Positions 25,189 through 33,849 of a stretch of DNA of 64,000 nt are shown in pieces. The stretch lies in assembly GCF_028737255.1 (NCBI RefSeq), contig NZ_JAQZAN010000005.1, forward strand, positions 62,001 to 126,000. The letters run 5' to 3'. The stretch is from Actinomycetospora straminea. Its GTDB lineage: Bacteria; Actinomycetota; Actinomycetes; Mycobacteriales; Pseudonocardiaceae. Numbering within the stretch: the stretch's first letter is position 1; each line of letters begins with the position of its first letter. The notes under the pieces are model-generated. The model saw only the letters and a program-made list of their open reading frames with translations. It had not been told where the DNA came from and made no database searches. The translations under genes and the position numbers were made by a program.

Positions 25189-26175
25189 GTGAGCCCTCGT
25201 GCGCGCACCGGTGCCGCCGAGACGCCCGCGACGCCCGCGCCCCGCTCCCCCGCCACCGCGCTCGGCGCCACCGACGCGTCCGCCCCCGCCCCGCGAGGTC
25301 GCCGCTCCCGTGACGAGGCCGGCGGCCCGGTGCACCGGGCGCTCGACGTCCTCGACCTCCTCGGCACCCCCGGCGGGCCGTCCTCGCTCGGCGTCGTCGA
25401 GATCGCGCGCCAGCTCGGGCGGGACAAGTCGCAGGTCTCGCGCCTGCTCAAGCTCCTCGCCGACGCCGGGTACGTCGACCGCGAGCCCGGGTCGCTGCGC
25501 TACCGCATCGGCACCCGGCTGTTCGCCATCGGCGCCACGGCCGTCGACCGCCGCCTGCGCGACGAGGCCGACGCCACCGTCGCGCGCGAGGCCGTGCTGC
25601 TCGGCGAGCGGATCGACGTCGGCATCCGCAGCGGCGGCAGCGTCATGACCATCAGCACCGCCGCCCCGGACAGCGAGCTGCGCGCCGCGGGGTGGGTGGG
25701 GCGCACGATGCCGTTGTCGTGCACCGCCACCGGCCGTGCGCTCCTGTTCGACCTCGACACGGCCGCGATCGCCCGCATCATCGTGCCCGAGGGCCTCGGT
25801 CCCGCCGGCCCGGCCGCGCCCCGGTCGCTCGACGAGCTCGTCTCGCGGGTGTCCGACGAGCGTCGCCGCGGGTGGTCGCTCGCCCGTCACGAGACCGACC
25901 GCGGCCTGCTCTCGCTCGGCGCGCCCGTGCGCGACAGCTCCGGCGCCGTGGTCGCCGCCCTCGGGGTGAGCGGGCCGGAGTCCCGCGTCGACCCCGTCCT
26001 CGACGAGGTCCGCGCCGCGGTGCTGCGGGCGGCCTCCGACCTGTCCCGGTCCCTGGGGGCGGAGGAGGCGGCGAGCCCGCCGGGCCGTGCCACCGCCCGC
26101 GCGGGACCGCACGGCCCGGGTCCCGACGTGTCCGCCCTGTCCACCCCCCCTGCTCCCGAGAGAGGAGCGTCGTGA
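25189..26175 (+). CDS. IclR-family transcriptional regulator
   Basis: A 328-residue regulator with a winged helix-turn-helix at about residues 47-105 (VVEIARQLGRDKSQVSRLLK is the recognition part) and an effector-binding IclR domain from about 115 to 290, including MPLSCTATGRALLF. The first 40 residues and the last 35 are Ala/Pro-rich extensions. The start GTG 25189 follows GGAGGGGAGG. Its stop overlaps the start of the first permease by 4 bases, so regulator and transporter are made together and autoregulation is likely. The ligand is probably the imported solute or a breakdown product; this is inference. Confidence 0.93.
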   Translation: MSPRARTGAAETPATPAPRSPATALGATDASAPAPRGRRSRDEAGGPVHRALDVLDLLGTPGGPSSLGVVEIARQLGRDKSQVSRLLKLLADAGYVDREPGSLRYRIGTRLFAIGATAVDRRLRDEADATVAREAVLLGERIDVGIRSGGSVMTISTAAPDSELRAAGWVGRTMPLSCTATGRALLFDLDTAAIARIIVPEGLGPAGPAAPRSLDELVSRVSDERRRGWSLARHETDRGLLSLGAPVRDSSGAVVAALGVSGPESRVDPVLDEVRAAVLRAASDLSRSLGAEEAASPPGRATARAGPHGPGPDVSALSTPPAPERGAS

Positions 26176-26858
26176 ACTTCCTGGACTACCTCGCCAGCAA
26201 CTCCCAGCAGATCCTGTTCCTGACCCAGGCCCACTTCCTGGTGGTGCTCATCGCCGTCGGCATCGGTTCGGCGATCAGCGTCGCGCTGGGGCTGGCGGTG
26301 TCGACCGGCGAGCCCGACCCCCGCCGGTTCTCGCTCGACTGGTTCGCGACGGGCATCCGCGAGGGCGGCCTGGTGTTCACCGCCGCGCTGCTCACCGTGC
26401 CGTCGCTGGCGCTGTTCGCGCTGTTCCTGCCCATCACCGGGCTGGGGGTCACCACCGCGATCATCGTGCTGACGATCTACACCCTCTACACCGTGCTGCG
26501 GAACACGGTGGCGGGTCTGACCACGGTCGACCGGGCCATCCTCGAGTCGGCCCGCGGTCTCGGCTACGGCCGGCTGCGCCGCCTGCTCACCATCCAGCTG
26601 CCGCTGGCGTGGCCGGTCATCCTCAACGGCATCCGCGTCACCACGCTGATCTCCATCTCGATCGCCGTGGTCGGCGCCGTCGTCCAGGGTCCCGGGCTCG
26701 GCATCCTGCTCCTCAACGGGATCTCGCGCATCGGCGCGGCGAACTCCTTCTACCAGGTCCTCGCGGGCACGCTGCTGTGCCTGGTCGTCGCCGCCGTCTT
26801 CGAGATCTTCTTCGCCATCGTCCAGCGCCTGACCATCCCCAGGGGGATCCGTGTCTGA
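26172..26858 (+). CDS. ABC transporter permease, OpuB/ProW type (quaternary amine uptake)
   Basis: A 228-residue inner-membrane permease with about six hydrophobic segments. The cytoplasmic coupling loop is AILESARGLGYGRLRRLLTI, which has the conserved E-A-A-R-G-x-G pattern of BPD permeases. Upstream lies ITIYTLYTVLRNTVAGLTTV-like sequence, typical of the OpuBB/OpuBD branch for glycine betaine, carnitine and choline. It starts at GTG 26172, overlapping the IclR stop (GTGA), and ends inside the ATPase gene, with an 8-base overlap. It pairs with the second permease at 27978. Confidence 0.93.
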   Translation: MNFLDYLASNSQQILFLTQAHFLVVLIAVGIGSAISVALGLAVSTGEPDPRRFSLDWFATGIREGGLVFTAALLTVPSLALFALFLPITGLGVTTAIIVLTIYTLYTVLRNTVAGLTTVDRAILESARGLGYGRLRRLLTIQLPLAWPVILNGIRVTTLISISIAVVGAVVQGPGLGILLLNGISRIGAANSFYQVLAGTLLCLVVAAVFEIFFAIVQRLTIPRGIRV

Positions 26859-27981
26859 GACCACAGACCAGCCCGTCGTCGAGACCCCGGACGGTGCCGG
26901 CAAGCCCGACATGATCGTCCTGGAGGGCGTCGAGAAGATCTACCCGGGCAGCACGCAGCCCGCGGTGAGCCAGCTCGACCTGAGCATCCCGCAGGGCGAG
27001 ATCGTGATGCTGATCGGCCCGTCGGGCTGCGGCAAGACGACGACGCTGAAGATGATCAACCGGCTGATCGAGCCGACGTCGGGCCGCATCCTGCTCGACG
27101 GCAAGGACGTCACCCACGTCAACGGCGACCAGCTCCGTCGCGAGATCGGGTACGTCATCCAGCAGGGCGGCCTCTTCCCGCACTTCTCCATCGCCGACAA
27201 CATCGGCGTGGTCCCGAAGATGCTCGGCTGGGACAAGCAGCGGATCCGGCAGCGCGCCGACGAGCTGCTCCACCTCGTCGGTCTCGAGCCGTCGACGTTC
27301 CGCGACCGCTACCCCCGCCAGCTCTCCGGCGGCCAGCAGCAGCGCGTGGGTGTGGCCCGCGCGCTCGCCGCGGACCCGCCGGTGATGCTCATGGACGAGC
27401 CGTTCGGCGCGATCGACCCGATCACCCGCGACCGCCTGCAGGACGAGTTCCTGGAGATCCAGCGCACGGTCGGCAAGACGATCGCGTTCGTCACCCACGA
27501 CCTGCAGGAGGCCGTGAAGCTCGGCGACAAGATCGCCGTCTTCGCGACCGGCCGGCTCGAGCAGTACGACGACCCGGACACCGTCCTGACCCGCCCGGCC
27601 AACGACTTCGTGTCCGACTTCGTCGGCGGCGGCGCGGCGGTCCGGCGCCTGAGCCTGCTCGAGCTCGCCCACCTCGAGCTCCACCCCATCGAGACCGACG
27701 AGGCCGGGGCGGGCGGAGCGGCGGGCCGCAACGGCACCGCGGTCGCCGAGGTCGACGGCTCGGGCAAGCCCGTGTCGTGGCGGCACCTGCCCGGCGGCGA
27801 CGCCACCGGCGTCCCGCTGGTGACGGTCCCGATCTCGGGCACCGTCTACGACGCCGTCGACGTCATGCTCGACAGCTCGGCCTCGCTGGTGGCCGTCGTC
27901 GACGAGGAGGGGCGCGCCCAGGGCGTCCTGCACTGGAACGACCTCGTCGGCGGGCTGCGCACGCGGGAGCGCGACGCATGA
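26851..27981 (+). CDS. ABC transporter ATP-binding protein with CBS domain, OpuBA/ProV type
   Basis: A 376-residue ATPase that powers the importer. It shows Walker A GPSGCGKTT, the Q-loop IQQGGLFPHFSIADN, the signature LSGGQQQRVGVARAL, Walker B VMLMDEPFG and the switch His in FVTHDLQEAV. The C-terminal 90 residues contain one CBS-like repeat (VPISGTVYDAVDVMLDSS, VAVVDEEGRAQGVLHW). In OpuA the CBS pair senses ionic strength; here one repeat is clear, so osmotic gating is possible but unproven. The start GTG 26851 overlaps the preceding permease by 8 bases; the stop overlaps the next ATG by 4. Confidence 0.95.
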   Translation: MSETTDQPVVETPDGAGKPDMIVLEGVEKIYPGSTQPAVSQLDLSIPQGEIVMLIGPSGCGKTTTLKMINRLIEPTSGRILLDGKDVTHVNGDQLRREIGYVIQQGGLFPHFSIADNIGVVPKMLGWDKQRIRQRADELLHLVGLEPSTFRDRYPRQLSGGQQQRVGVARALAADPPVMLMDEPFGAIDPITRDRLQDEFLEIQRTVGKTIAFVTHDLQEAVKLGDKIAVFATGRLEQYDDPDTVLTRPANDFVSDFVGGGAAVRRLSLLELAHLELHPIETDEAGAGGAAGRNGTAVAEVDGSGKPVSWRHLPGGDATGVPLVTVPISGTVYDAVDVMLDSSASLVAVVDEEGRAQGVLHWNDLVGGLRTRERDA

Positions 27982-28793
27982 GCACCGCGACCACCGAGAC
28001 CGTCGACGCGCAGGCCGAGGCCGCCGTCGAGGAGGGCGAGAAGAGGGAGCAGACCCGCCTCGCCGCGCTGTGGAGCCAGCACTACGACCTGGTCATCCTC
28101 CCGGCCATCATCGTGCTGCTCCTGGTGTTCCTGTTCCTCTACGTCGGCACCCGGCAGCTCGACACCATCGAGCAGCGGGTGCTCGCGCCCGCCAACGTGG
28201 GCGGCCTGCTCTGGCAGCAGATCCTCCTGGCGGGGGCGTCCACGGTGCTCGTGCTGCTCATCGCCGTGCCGCTCGGCATCGCGCTGAGCCGGCGGGGCGC
28301 CCGCCGCGTCCAGGGACCCGTGCTCGCCGTCGGCGGCTTCGCCCAGGCCCTGCCCCCCTTCGGTGTCCTGCTGCTCATGGCGTTCTGGCTCGACTTCGGC
28401 TTCACCACCGCCGTCGTCGGCCTGACCATCGCCGCCCTGCTGCCCGTGCTCCGCAACACCGTGGTCGGGCTCCAGCAGGTCGACCAGTCGCTCATCGAGG
28501 CGGCCCGCGGCATGGGGATGACGTCGCGCCAGACGCTCTTCCGGGTCGAGATCCCGCTCGCGGTGCCGGTCATCGTGGCCGGCCTGCGCGTGGCGCTGGT
28601 GCTCAACGTCGGCACCGCGACCCTCGCGAGCTACATCGGCGCCGGCGGGCTCGGCGAGCTCGTCCAGCAGGCGCTGCGCCTCAACCGCATCAACGTCCTG
28701 CTCGTGGCCGGCGGCATCATCGCCGCCCTCGCCCTGCTCATCGACTGGCTCGCCGGCGTCGTCGAACGCATCGTCGTCGCCCGGTCCGGCTGA
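27978..28793 (+). CDS. ABC transporter permease, OpuB/ProW type, second copy
   Basis: A 271-residue permease. A polar N-terminal extension of about 35 residues precedes the first helix (LVILPAIIVLLLVFLFLYVG). The large periplasmic loop with LDTIEQRVLAPANVGG and then five more helices follow. The coupling loop is SLIEAARGMGMTSRQTLFRV and the distal block is GTATLASYIGAGGLGELVQQ, which is strongly conserved in betaine/choline permeases. ATG 27978 overlaps the ATPase stop by 4 bases. With the shorter permease at 26172 it probably forms a heterodimer. Confidence 0.94.
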   Translation: MSTATTETVDAQAEAAVEEGEKREQTRLAALWSQHYDLVILPAIIVLLLVFLFLYVGTRQLDTIEQRVLAPANVGGLLWQQILLAGASTVLVLLIAVPLGIALSRRGARRVQGPVLAVGGFAQALPPFGVLLLMAFWLDFGFTTAVVGLTIAALLPVLRNTVVGLQQVDQSLIEAARGMGMTSRQTLFRVEIPLAVPVIVAGLRVALVLNVGTATLASYIGAGGLGELVQQALRLNRINVLLVAGGIIAALALLIDWLAGVVERIVVARSG

Positions 28794-28872
28794 ACACCGG
28801 ACCCCAACGATTTCTCTCGGCCGCCGCCCCGCCCGCGAGGCCCGGCCTACCCCGGAGGATAAGGAGAACACT

Positions 28873-29895
28873 GTGCGGTGGACATCCCGCGGCGGCCGCT
28901 CCGGTCGTCGCCTCGGTTGGCGGGCGGGCGCGGTCACGCTCGCCGCCACGGCGCTGCTGGCCGCCGGCTGCGGCGGCCTGTCGGGCAGCGGTCAGCCCCA
29001 GGCCCAGGGCGGCAGCCTCGCGGCCAGCGGCATCAACCTCGCCGGGCAGACCTACACGGTCGGCGGCAAGGAGTTCGACGAGCAGCTCGTGCTCTGCAAG
29101 ATGACCATCGCGGCCATGCAATCGGTGGGCGCCACGGCCAACGACCGCTGCAACATCACCGGGACCGCCGCGACCCGGTCGGCCCTGACCAGCGGCCAGA
29201 TCGACATGTACTGGGAGTACACCGGTACCGGCTGGATCACCCACCTCAAGAACGCCACGCCGATCCCGGGCTCCGAGCAGCAGTACATCGCGACCCGGGA
29301 CGCCGACCTGGCGCAGAACAACATCGTCTGGCTGCCGCCGTCGCCGTTCAACAACACCTACGGCCTCGCGGTGACCCGCCCGTTCTCGGAGCAGAACAAC
29401 CTGCGCACGCTGACCGACTGGGGCAACTTCACCAACAGCGGCAACCCGGCCGCGACGCTGTGCGTCGAGGCCGAGTTCGCCGGTCGTGACGACGGCCTCG
29501 CCGGGCTGTTCCGGACCTACGGCGTCACCAACCCGCCGGCCGGCCCGCCCGGGCTGAACACGCTGGACACGGGCGCGATCTACCAGGCCACCGCCAACGG
29601 CAACCCGTGCAACTTCGGCGAGGTCTTCACCACCGACGGCCGCATCCCCGGCCTGAACCTGGTGACGCTGCAGGACGACAAGAACTACTTCCCGCAGTAC
29701 AACGCGTCGCCGACCTTCCGCAAGGAGGTCTTCGACCGCAACCCGAGCGTCGCCCGCATCTTCGAGCAGATCACGCCTCGACTGACCAACGAGGTGATGC
29801 TGGACCTGAACGGGCAGGTGTCCTCGCAGGGCCAGGACCCGCAGCAGGTCGCGACGCGCTGGCTGCAGCAGCAGGGATTCATCGGCGGCCAGTGA
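28873..29895 (+). CDS. lipoprotein substrate-binding protein, OpuBC/ProX type, copy 1
   Basis: A 340-residue lipoprotein. The signal peptide ends in the lipobox LLAAGCGG (lipidated Cys near residue 35). The mature part begins with the family block YTVGGKEFDEQLVLCKMTIA and continues with GQIDMYWEYTGT, the typical ligand-cage region of glycine-betaine and choline binders. Four cysteines outside the lipobox (in LCKM, DRCNI, LCVEAEF and PCNFGEV) are also present in the neighbour copy. The start GTG 28873 follows GGAGGATAAGGAG. Gap to the second permease is 79 bases, so it may have extra internal regulation. Confidence 0.93.
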   Translation: MRWTSRGGRSGRRLGWRAGAVTLAATALLAAGCGGLSGSGQPQAQGGSLAASGINLAGQTYTVGGKEFDEQLVLCKMTIAAMQSVGATANDRCNITGTAATRSALTSGQIDMYWEYTGTGWITHLKNATPIPGSEQQYIATRDADLAQNNIVWLPPSPFNNTYGLAVTRPFSEQNNLRTLTDWGNFTNSGNPAATLCVEAEFAGRDDGLAGLFRTYGVTNPPAGPPGLNTLDTGAIYQATANGNPCNFGEVFTTDGRIPGLNLVTLQDDKNYFPQYNASPTFRKEVFDRNPSVARIFEQITPRLTNEVMLDLNGQVSSQGQDPQQVATRWLQQQGFIGGQ

Positions 29896-30035
29896 GGCCC
29901 CGGTGGTGACCTGAGCGCATGACGACGGCGGCGGCCGGTCGGGGTCCTCGGATCCCGGCCGGCCGTCGTCGTCCGCGGCGGCGAGACGTGCACGACCGTT
30001 CTGCCACGACGATGACGACCGGAGGCTGCACGCCC

Positions 30036-31010
30036 GTGCCCCGATCCCGGCGCTGCCCCGTCCCGATCCTCGTGCTCGTCGCGGTCGTCACGGCCCTCGC
30101 CACCGGCCTCGCGGCGTGCTCGGGCAGCCCGCGGCTGACCCCGCCGGGCAGCGTCGCGAGCGAGGTCGACCTCACCGGGCAGACGCTCACGGTCGGCGGC
30201 AAGGAGTTCGCCGAGCAGATCGTGCTCTGCAAGATGACCATCGCGGTGCTGCAGTCGACCGGCGCGACCGTGGTCGACCGCTGCGACACCAAGGGATCGT
30301 CGAACGTCCGCGCCGCCCTGACCAGCGGTCAGATCGACATGTACTGGGAGTACACCGGCACGGCCTGGCGCCTCTACCTGTCGCAGGAGTCGACGATCGC
30401 CGACCCGCGCGTGCTCTTCGACGCGGTGCGGACCGCCGACGCGGGCAACCAGGTCACCTGGTTCGACCCCACCCCGTTCAACAACACCTACGCGATCGGC
30501 GTGCGCACCGACATCGCCCAGCGCCTGCGCATCCGCACGATCTCCGACTTCGCCGCCCTCGTCCGGGCGGGCGCGCCGGAGGGGACCCTGTGCGTCGACC
30601 AGGAGTTCACCGGCCGCGAGGACGGCCTGCAGGGGATGCTCGCGACCTACGAGATGACCCTCGACGACAAGTCGCTCGACACCCGCGAGATCGACCAGAT
30701 CTACGAGGCCATCGCCGCGGCGAAGCCGTGCACGTTCGGCGAGGTGTTCGCCACCGACGGGCGGCTCAACCCGCTGCGCCTGTCCACGCTCGTCGACGAC
30801 CGTGGCTACTTCCTGCCCTACAACGCGGCACTGACGGTGCGCAGCGAGGTGGTGGCCCGCGCGCCGCGCCTGGCGCTGGTGGGCCGGATGCTCGCGCCGA
30901 CGCTGACCGAGCCGGTCATGCGCCAGCTCAACGAGCGCGTGTCCGCGGGCGGACGCGACCCCGACGAGGTCGCGCGCTCCTTCCTGCGCGAGCAGGGGCT
31001 CATCGGGTGA
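30036..31010 (+). CDS. lipoprotein substrate-binding protein, OpuBC/ProX type, copy 2
   Basis: A 324-residue paralogue of the preceding gene with the same order of blocks: LTVGGKEFAEQIVLCKMTIA, GQIDMYWEYTGT, FNNTYAIGV and TFGEVFATDGR. The start GTG 30036 is preferred because it gives a standard 25-residue signal peptide ending LAAC and has GGAGG 10 bases upstream; ATG 30012 in frame is possible. The same four extra cysteines are kept. Two binding proteins for one permease pair suggest two ligands or two affinities. The gene ends the operon and faces a convergent SDR-like gene 1 base away. Confidence 0.92.
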   Translation: MPRSRRCPVPILVLVAVVTALATGLAACSGSPRLTPPGSVASEVDLTGQTLTVGGKEFAEQIVLCKMTIAVLQSTGATVVDRCDTKGSSNVRAALTSGQIDMYWEYTGTAWRLYLSQESTIADPRVLFDAVRTADAGNQVTWFDPTPFNNTYAIGVRTDIAQRLRIRTISDFAALVRAGAPEGTLCVDQEFTGREDGLQGMLATYEMTLDDKSLDTREIDQIYEAIAAAKPCTFGEVFATDGRLNPLRLSTLVDDRGYFLPYNAALTVRSEVVARAPRLALVGRMLAPTLTEPVMRQLNERVSAGGRDPDEVARSFLREQGLIG

Positions 31011-31011
31011 G

Positions 31012-31713
31012 TCAGCGGGGCGCGTTCGCCCCGCCGAGCGCGGCCACGGCCTGTGCCGGGGGCACGGTCCCGCCGATGAGGTCGAGCACGGCACCCGCCG
31101 TCGCCGGGGCGTCGAGCAGCGCGAGCAGGACCGCGGCGACGTCGTCGCGGGTGACCTCGCCGTACCCGACGGGGGGCTGGCCGCCGACGGGGCCGAGCCG
31201 CACCAGCCCGGTGCCCGGGTCGTCGGTGAGACGCCCGGGCCGCAGGATGGTGAGGTCGAGGGCCCCCTGGTCCGCCCGGGCGCGCAGGGCGTCCTCGGCC
31301 GCCTTCTTCGCGCGCAGGTAGTGCGCCCAGACCGAGTCGTCGTCCTCGGGCGCCGGCGGACTGTCGATGTTCATCGCCGAGACCAGCAGGTAGCGCCGCA
31401 CGCCGGCGGCCGCGGCGGCGTCGGCGAGCAGCAGCGCGGCGTCGCGGTCGACGGTGCCCTTGCGCTCGGCCGTGCTGCCCGGGCCCGCCCCGGCGGCGAA
31501 CACGACGGCGTCGGCGCCGGTCAGGTGCGCGGCGAGCTCGCCGGAGCCGATCGCCTCGAGGTCGGCGACGACGGGCTCGGCGCCGGCCTCGCGCACGTCG
31601 TCGGACTGCTCGGGGTCGCGGATGAGGGCGACGGACGCGTCGCCCCGGGCGGCGGCCTGCCGCTCCAGCCGCAGCGCGATCTTCCCGTGTCCGCCGGCGA
31701 TGACGATGCGCAT
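31012..31713 (-). CDS. atypical SDR (NAD(P)-binding, NmrA/SDR_a5-like)
   Basis: A 233-residue Rossmann protein starting MRIVIAGGHGKIALRLERQ, where GGHGKIA is the glycine-rich nucleotide motif. It continues with the ADAVVFAAGAGPGS block and RYLLVSAMNI, and ends with VTRDDVAAVLLALLDAP. The usual Tyr-x-x-x-Lys is present as HYLRAKKAAEDA, where the Tyr and Lys are four apart as in atypical SDRs. Such proteins are often redox sensors or epimerase-like. It faces the ABC operon convergently and is divergent from the amidohydrolase with about 195 bases between. Confidence 0.9.
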   Translation of the reverse strand: MRIVIAGGHGKIALRLERQAAARGDASVALIRDPEQSDDVREAGAEPVVADLEAIGSGELAAHLTGADAVVFAAGAGPGSTAERKGTVDRDAALLLADAAAAAGVRRYLLVSAMNIDSPPAPEDDDSVWAHYLRAKKAAEDALRARADQGALDLTILRPGRLTDDPGTGLVRLGPVGGQPPVGYGEVTRDDVAAVLLALLDAPATAGAVLDLIGGTVPPAQAVAALGGANAPR

Positions 31714-31908
31714 GGCCCGACGATACCGACGACCCGAGACCGGCGACCTGGTCGCCGATGTCGTCGTTGTCCGTTTCGGCGACGGGTGGAAACCATCCTC
31801 TTGCCCACGACCGGACGATCACGTGTGATGTGGACCGCGTTTGAGGGGCCCTCACGCGACCACCACCACCGCGCGCGACGCCACCGCGCACCCAGGGAGG
31901 CCACACCC

Positions 31909-32976
31909 GTGTACGAGAAGAACGGTGAGAAGTACTTCGTCGTCGACTCCCACATGCACTACTGGGACGCGTCGCCCGAGAACTGGGTGCAGGGTGCGGA
32001 GCAGTACGCCAAGGGCTGGATCGAGTGCTTCCACGCCTACCAGTCCCTCGGCCCGGCCGAGACCCACCAGCCGCTCGAGGAGTTCCAGAAGGTCTCCGAG
32101 GAGCAGCTGATGCGCGAGGTCTTCGAGGAAGGCCACGTCGACGTGGCCATCTTCCAGTCGACCTACCTGCGCGAGTGGTACAAGGACGGCTTCAACACCA
32201 GCGAGCGCAACGGCGAGCTCGCGAAGAAGCACCCGGAGAAGTTCCGGGTGAACACGCGCTTCGACCCGCGTGACGGCGACGCCGGCATGCGGGAGTTCGA
32301 GAAGAACGTCGAGACCTACCAGCCCACCGGCGCGAAGCTCTACACCGCGGAGTGGAACGGCGACTCGCGCGGCTTCAAGCTGTCCGACCCCGAGTGCTAC
32401 CGCTTCCTCGAGCGCGCCCAGGAGCTGGGCATCAAGAACATCCACGTGCACAAGGGCCCGACGATCTGGCCGCTGGACAAGGACGCGTTCGACGTCTCGG
32501 ACGTCGACCACGCCGCCACCGACTTCCAGGGCCTGAACTTCATCGTCGAGCACGTGGGACTGCCGCGCATCGAGGACTTCTGCTTCATGGCGACCCAGGA
32601 GCCGAACGTCTACGCCGGCCTCTCGGTCGTGCTCGGCGGCCTCATGCACGCCCGCCCGCGCTTCTTCGCCAAGGTGATGGGCGAGCTGCTGTTCTGGGTC
32701 GGCGAGGACAAGATGACCTTCGGCTCGGACTACAACATCTGGGAACCGAAGTGGCAGGTCGAGGGCCTGGTCGACTGGGACTTCCCCGAGAGCGCCGAGT
32801 ACGACGACTACCCGCGTCTCGGCGTCGACGGCAAGAAGAAGATCCTGGGCCTCAACGCCGCGCGGCTGTACGACATCCCGGTGCCCGCGGAGTGCCAGCT
32901 GTCCTCGGACACCAGCGCGCCCGCCTCGGCCGACGACGCCGAGCTCGTGGACGACAAGGCGGTGGCCCAGGCATGA
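31909..32976 (+). CDS. amidohydrolase-family protein (amidohydrolase 2), monooxygenase-cluster type
   Basis: A 355-residue TIM-barrel metal hydrolase of the PF04909 family. It opens with the metal-binding VVDSHMHYWD (the H-x-H motif), and continues with NIHVHKGPTIWPLDKDAFD, FIVEHVGLPR and FGSDYNIWEPKW, which supply further metal ligands. The start GTG 31909 has AGGGAGG 9 bases upstream. Its ATG-TGA overlap with the DUF59 gene downstream indicates a two-gene operon. In mycobacteria and rhodococci a close pair of this kind sits next to diiron propane/phenol monooxygenase genes; none is present here. Confidence 0.9.
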   Translation: MYEKNGEKYFVVDSHMHYWDASPENWVQGAEQYAKGWIECFHAYQSLGPAETHQPLEEFQKVSEEQLMREVFEEGHVDVAIFQSTYLREWYKDGFNTSERNGELAKKHPEKFRVNTRFDPRDGDAGMREFEKNVETYQPTGAKLYTAEWNGDSRGFKLSDPECYRFLERAQELGIKNIHVHKGPTIWPLDKDAFDVSDVDHAATDFQGLNFIVEHVGLPRIEDFCFMATQEPNVYAGLSVVLGGLMHARPRFFAKVMGELLFWVGEDKMTFGSDYNIWEPKWQVEGLVDWDFPESAEYDDYPRLGVDGKKKILGLNAARLYDIPVPAECQLSSDTSAPASADDAELVDDKAVAQA

Positions 32977-33725
32977 CGGTGCTCTCCGACGCCCGCGCTG
33001 CCGGACCGGTCGGCTCGAACGCCGCGGCGGCCGCCGCGGCCACGGGCACGGCGGCGCGGGTGTGGGAGGCGCTGCGGACCGTCCGCGACCCCGAGCTCGA
33101 CACCGACGTCGTCTCGCTGGACTTCGTCGGGTCGTGCTCGGTGGACGACGACGGGGTCGCGCACGTGTCGCTGCGCCTGCCCACCTACTTCTGCGCGCCG
33201 AACTTCGCGTTCCTCATGGTCGCCGACGCCCACGACGCGGTGTCGGCGGCGCCCGGGGTGACCCGGGCCGACGTGGTCCTCGCCGACCACTTCGCCTCCG
33301 ACGCCATCAACGCCGGCGTCGCCGCCCGGGCGGGCTTCGTCTCGTCGATGGCGGGCACCGAGGTCGGCGAGGCGGTCGCCGAGCTCGACGACCTGCGGCG
33401 CACGTTCACCGAGCGCGCGCTGATGGCGGGCACCGACCTCGTCGTCCGCCCGCTCGTGCGCGCCGGCGCGACGCCGGAGGACGTGGCGGCGATGACGCTG
33501 GGCGACGCCCCGGCGTCCGACGACCTGCGGCGGCTGCGGGAACGCCGCCGCGAGCTCGGCATCCCGGCAGGCGACGCCGACCCGCTCGTCGTCGACCCCA
33601 CCGGCGCCACGGTGGGCGTCGAGGCCCTGCCGCTGCACCTGCGCAAGGCCCGCTCGTACCAGGTGGGCGTGGACGCCAACACGAGCATCTGCCGCGGCCA
33701 GCTCGCGGCGCGCTACGGCGTCTGA
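32973..33725 (+). CDS. DUF59 (MIP18-like) iron-sulfur assembly protein
   Basis: A 250-residue protein with a DUF59 domain at about residues 25-120: VWEALRTVRDPELDTDVVSL is the hallmark opening, and LRLPTYFCAPNFAFLMVADA carries the conserved Cys. The C-terminal half is specific to the actinobacterial branch. DUF59 proteins help Fe-S or metal-cofactor assembly. The 4-base overlap with the amidohydrolase gene upstream suggests joint function, perhaps maturation of a diiron enzyme encoded elsewhere. Two copies of the local repeat begin 37 bases after the stop. Confidence 0.9.
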   Translation: MTVLSDARAAGPVGSNAAAAAAATGTAARVWEALRTVRDPELDTDVVSLDFVGSCSVDDDGVAHVSLRLPTYFCAPNFAFLMVADAHDAVSAAPGVTRADVVLADHFASDAINAGVAARAGFVSSMAGTEVGEAVAELDDLRRTFTERALMAGTDLVVRPLVRAGATPEDVAAMTLGDAPASDDLRRLRERRRELGIPAGDADPLVVDPTGATVGVEALPLHLRKARSYQVGVDANTSICRGQLAARYGV

Positions 33726-33761
33726 GCACCTCCGTCGCTGGTCGCTGGCGGGCGGTCCCGT

Positions 33762-33818
33762 CCGGAGCGAACGCGCTGTTCGCTGCTTCTAGGCGCACGA
33801 ACTCCGCGTTCGCTCCGG
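33762..33818 (+). repeat. two-hairpin repeat, copy 1
   Basis: A 57-base element whose ends CCGGAGCGAACGCG and CGCGTTCGCTCCGG are perfect 14-base inverted complements. Inside, GCGAAC-n5-GTTCGC and CGAAC-n5-GTTCG form two small hairpins around a TGCTTCTAGGCGCA centre. Same orientation as copy 2, inverted relative to copies 3 and 4. Confidence 0.85.
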
Positions 33819-33849
33819 TCGTGGGGGTCTGCGCGGCCTCGTTCCCGGC

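Noticed and set aside
33762-33818. LexA (SOS box) sites in the repeats, because of GAAC and GTTC arms
   Set aside because: Actinobacterial SOS boxes have four bases between GAAC and GTTC; all arms here have five, and the sites lie at gene ends rather than promoters.
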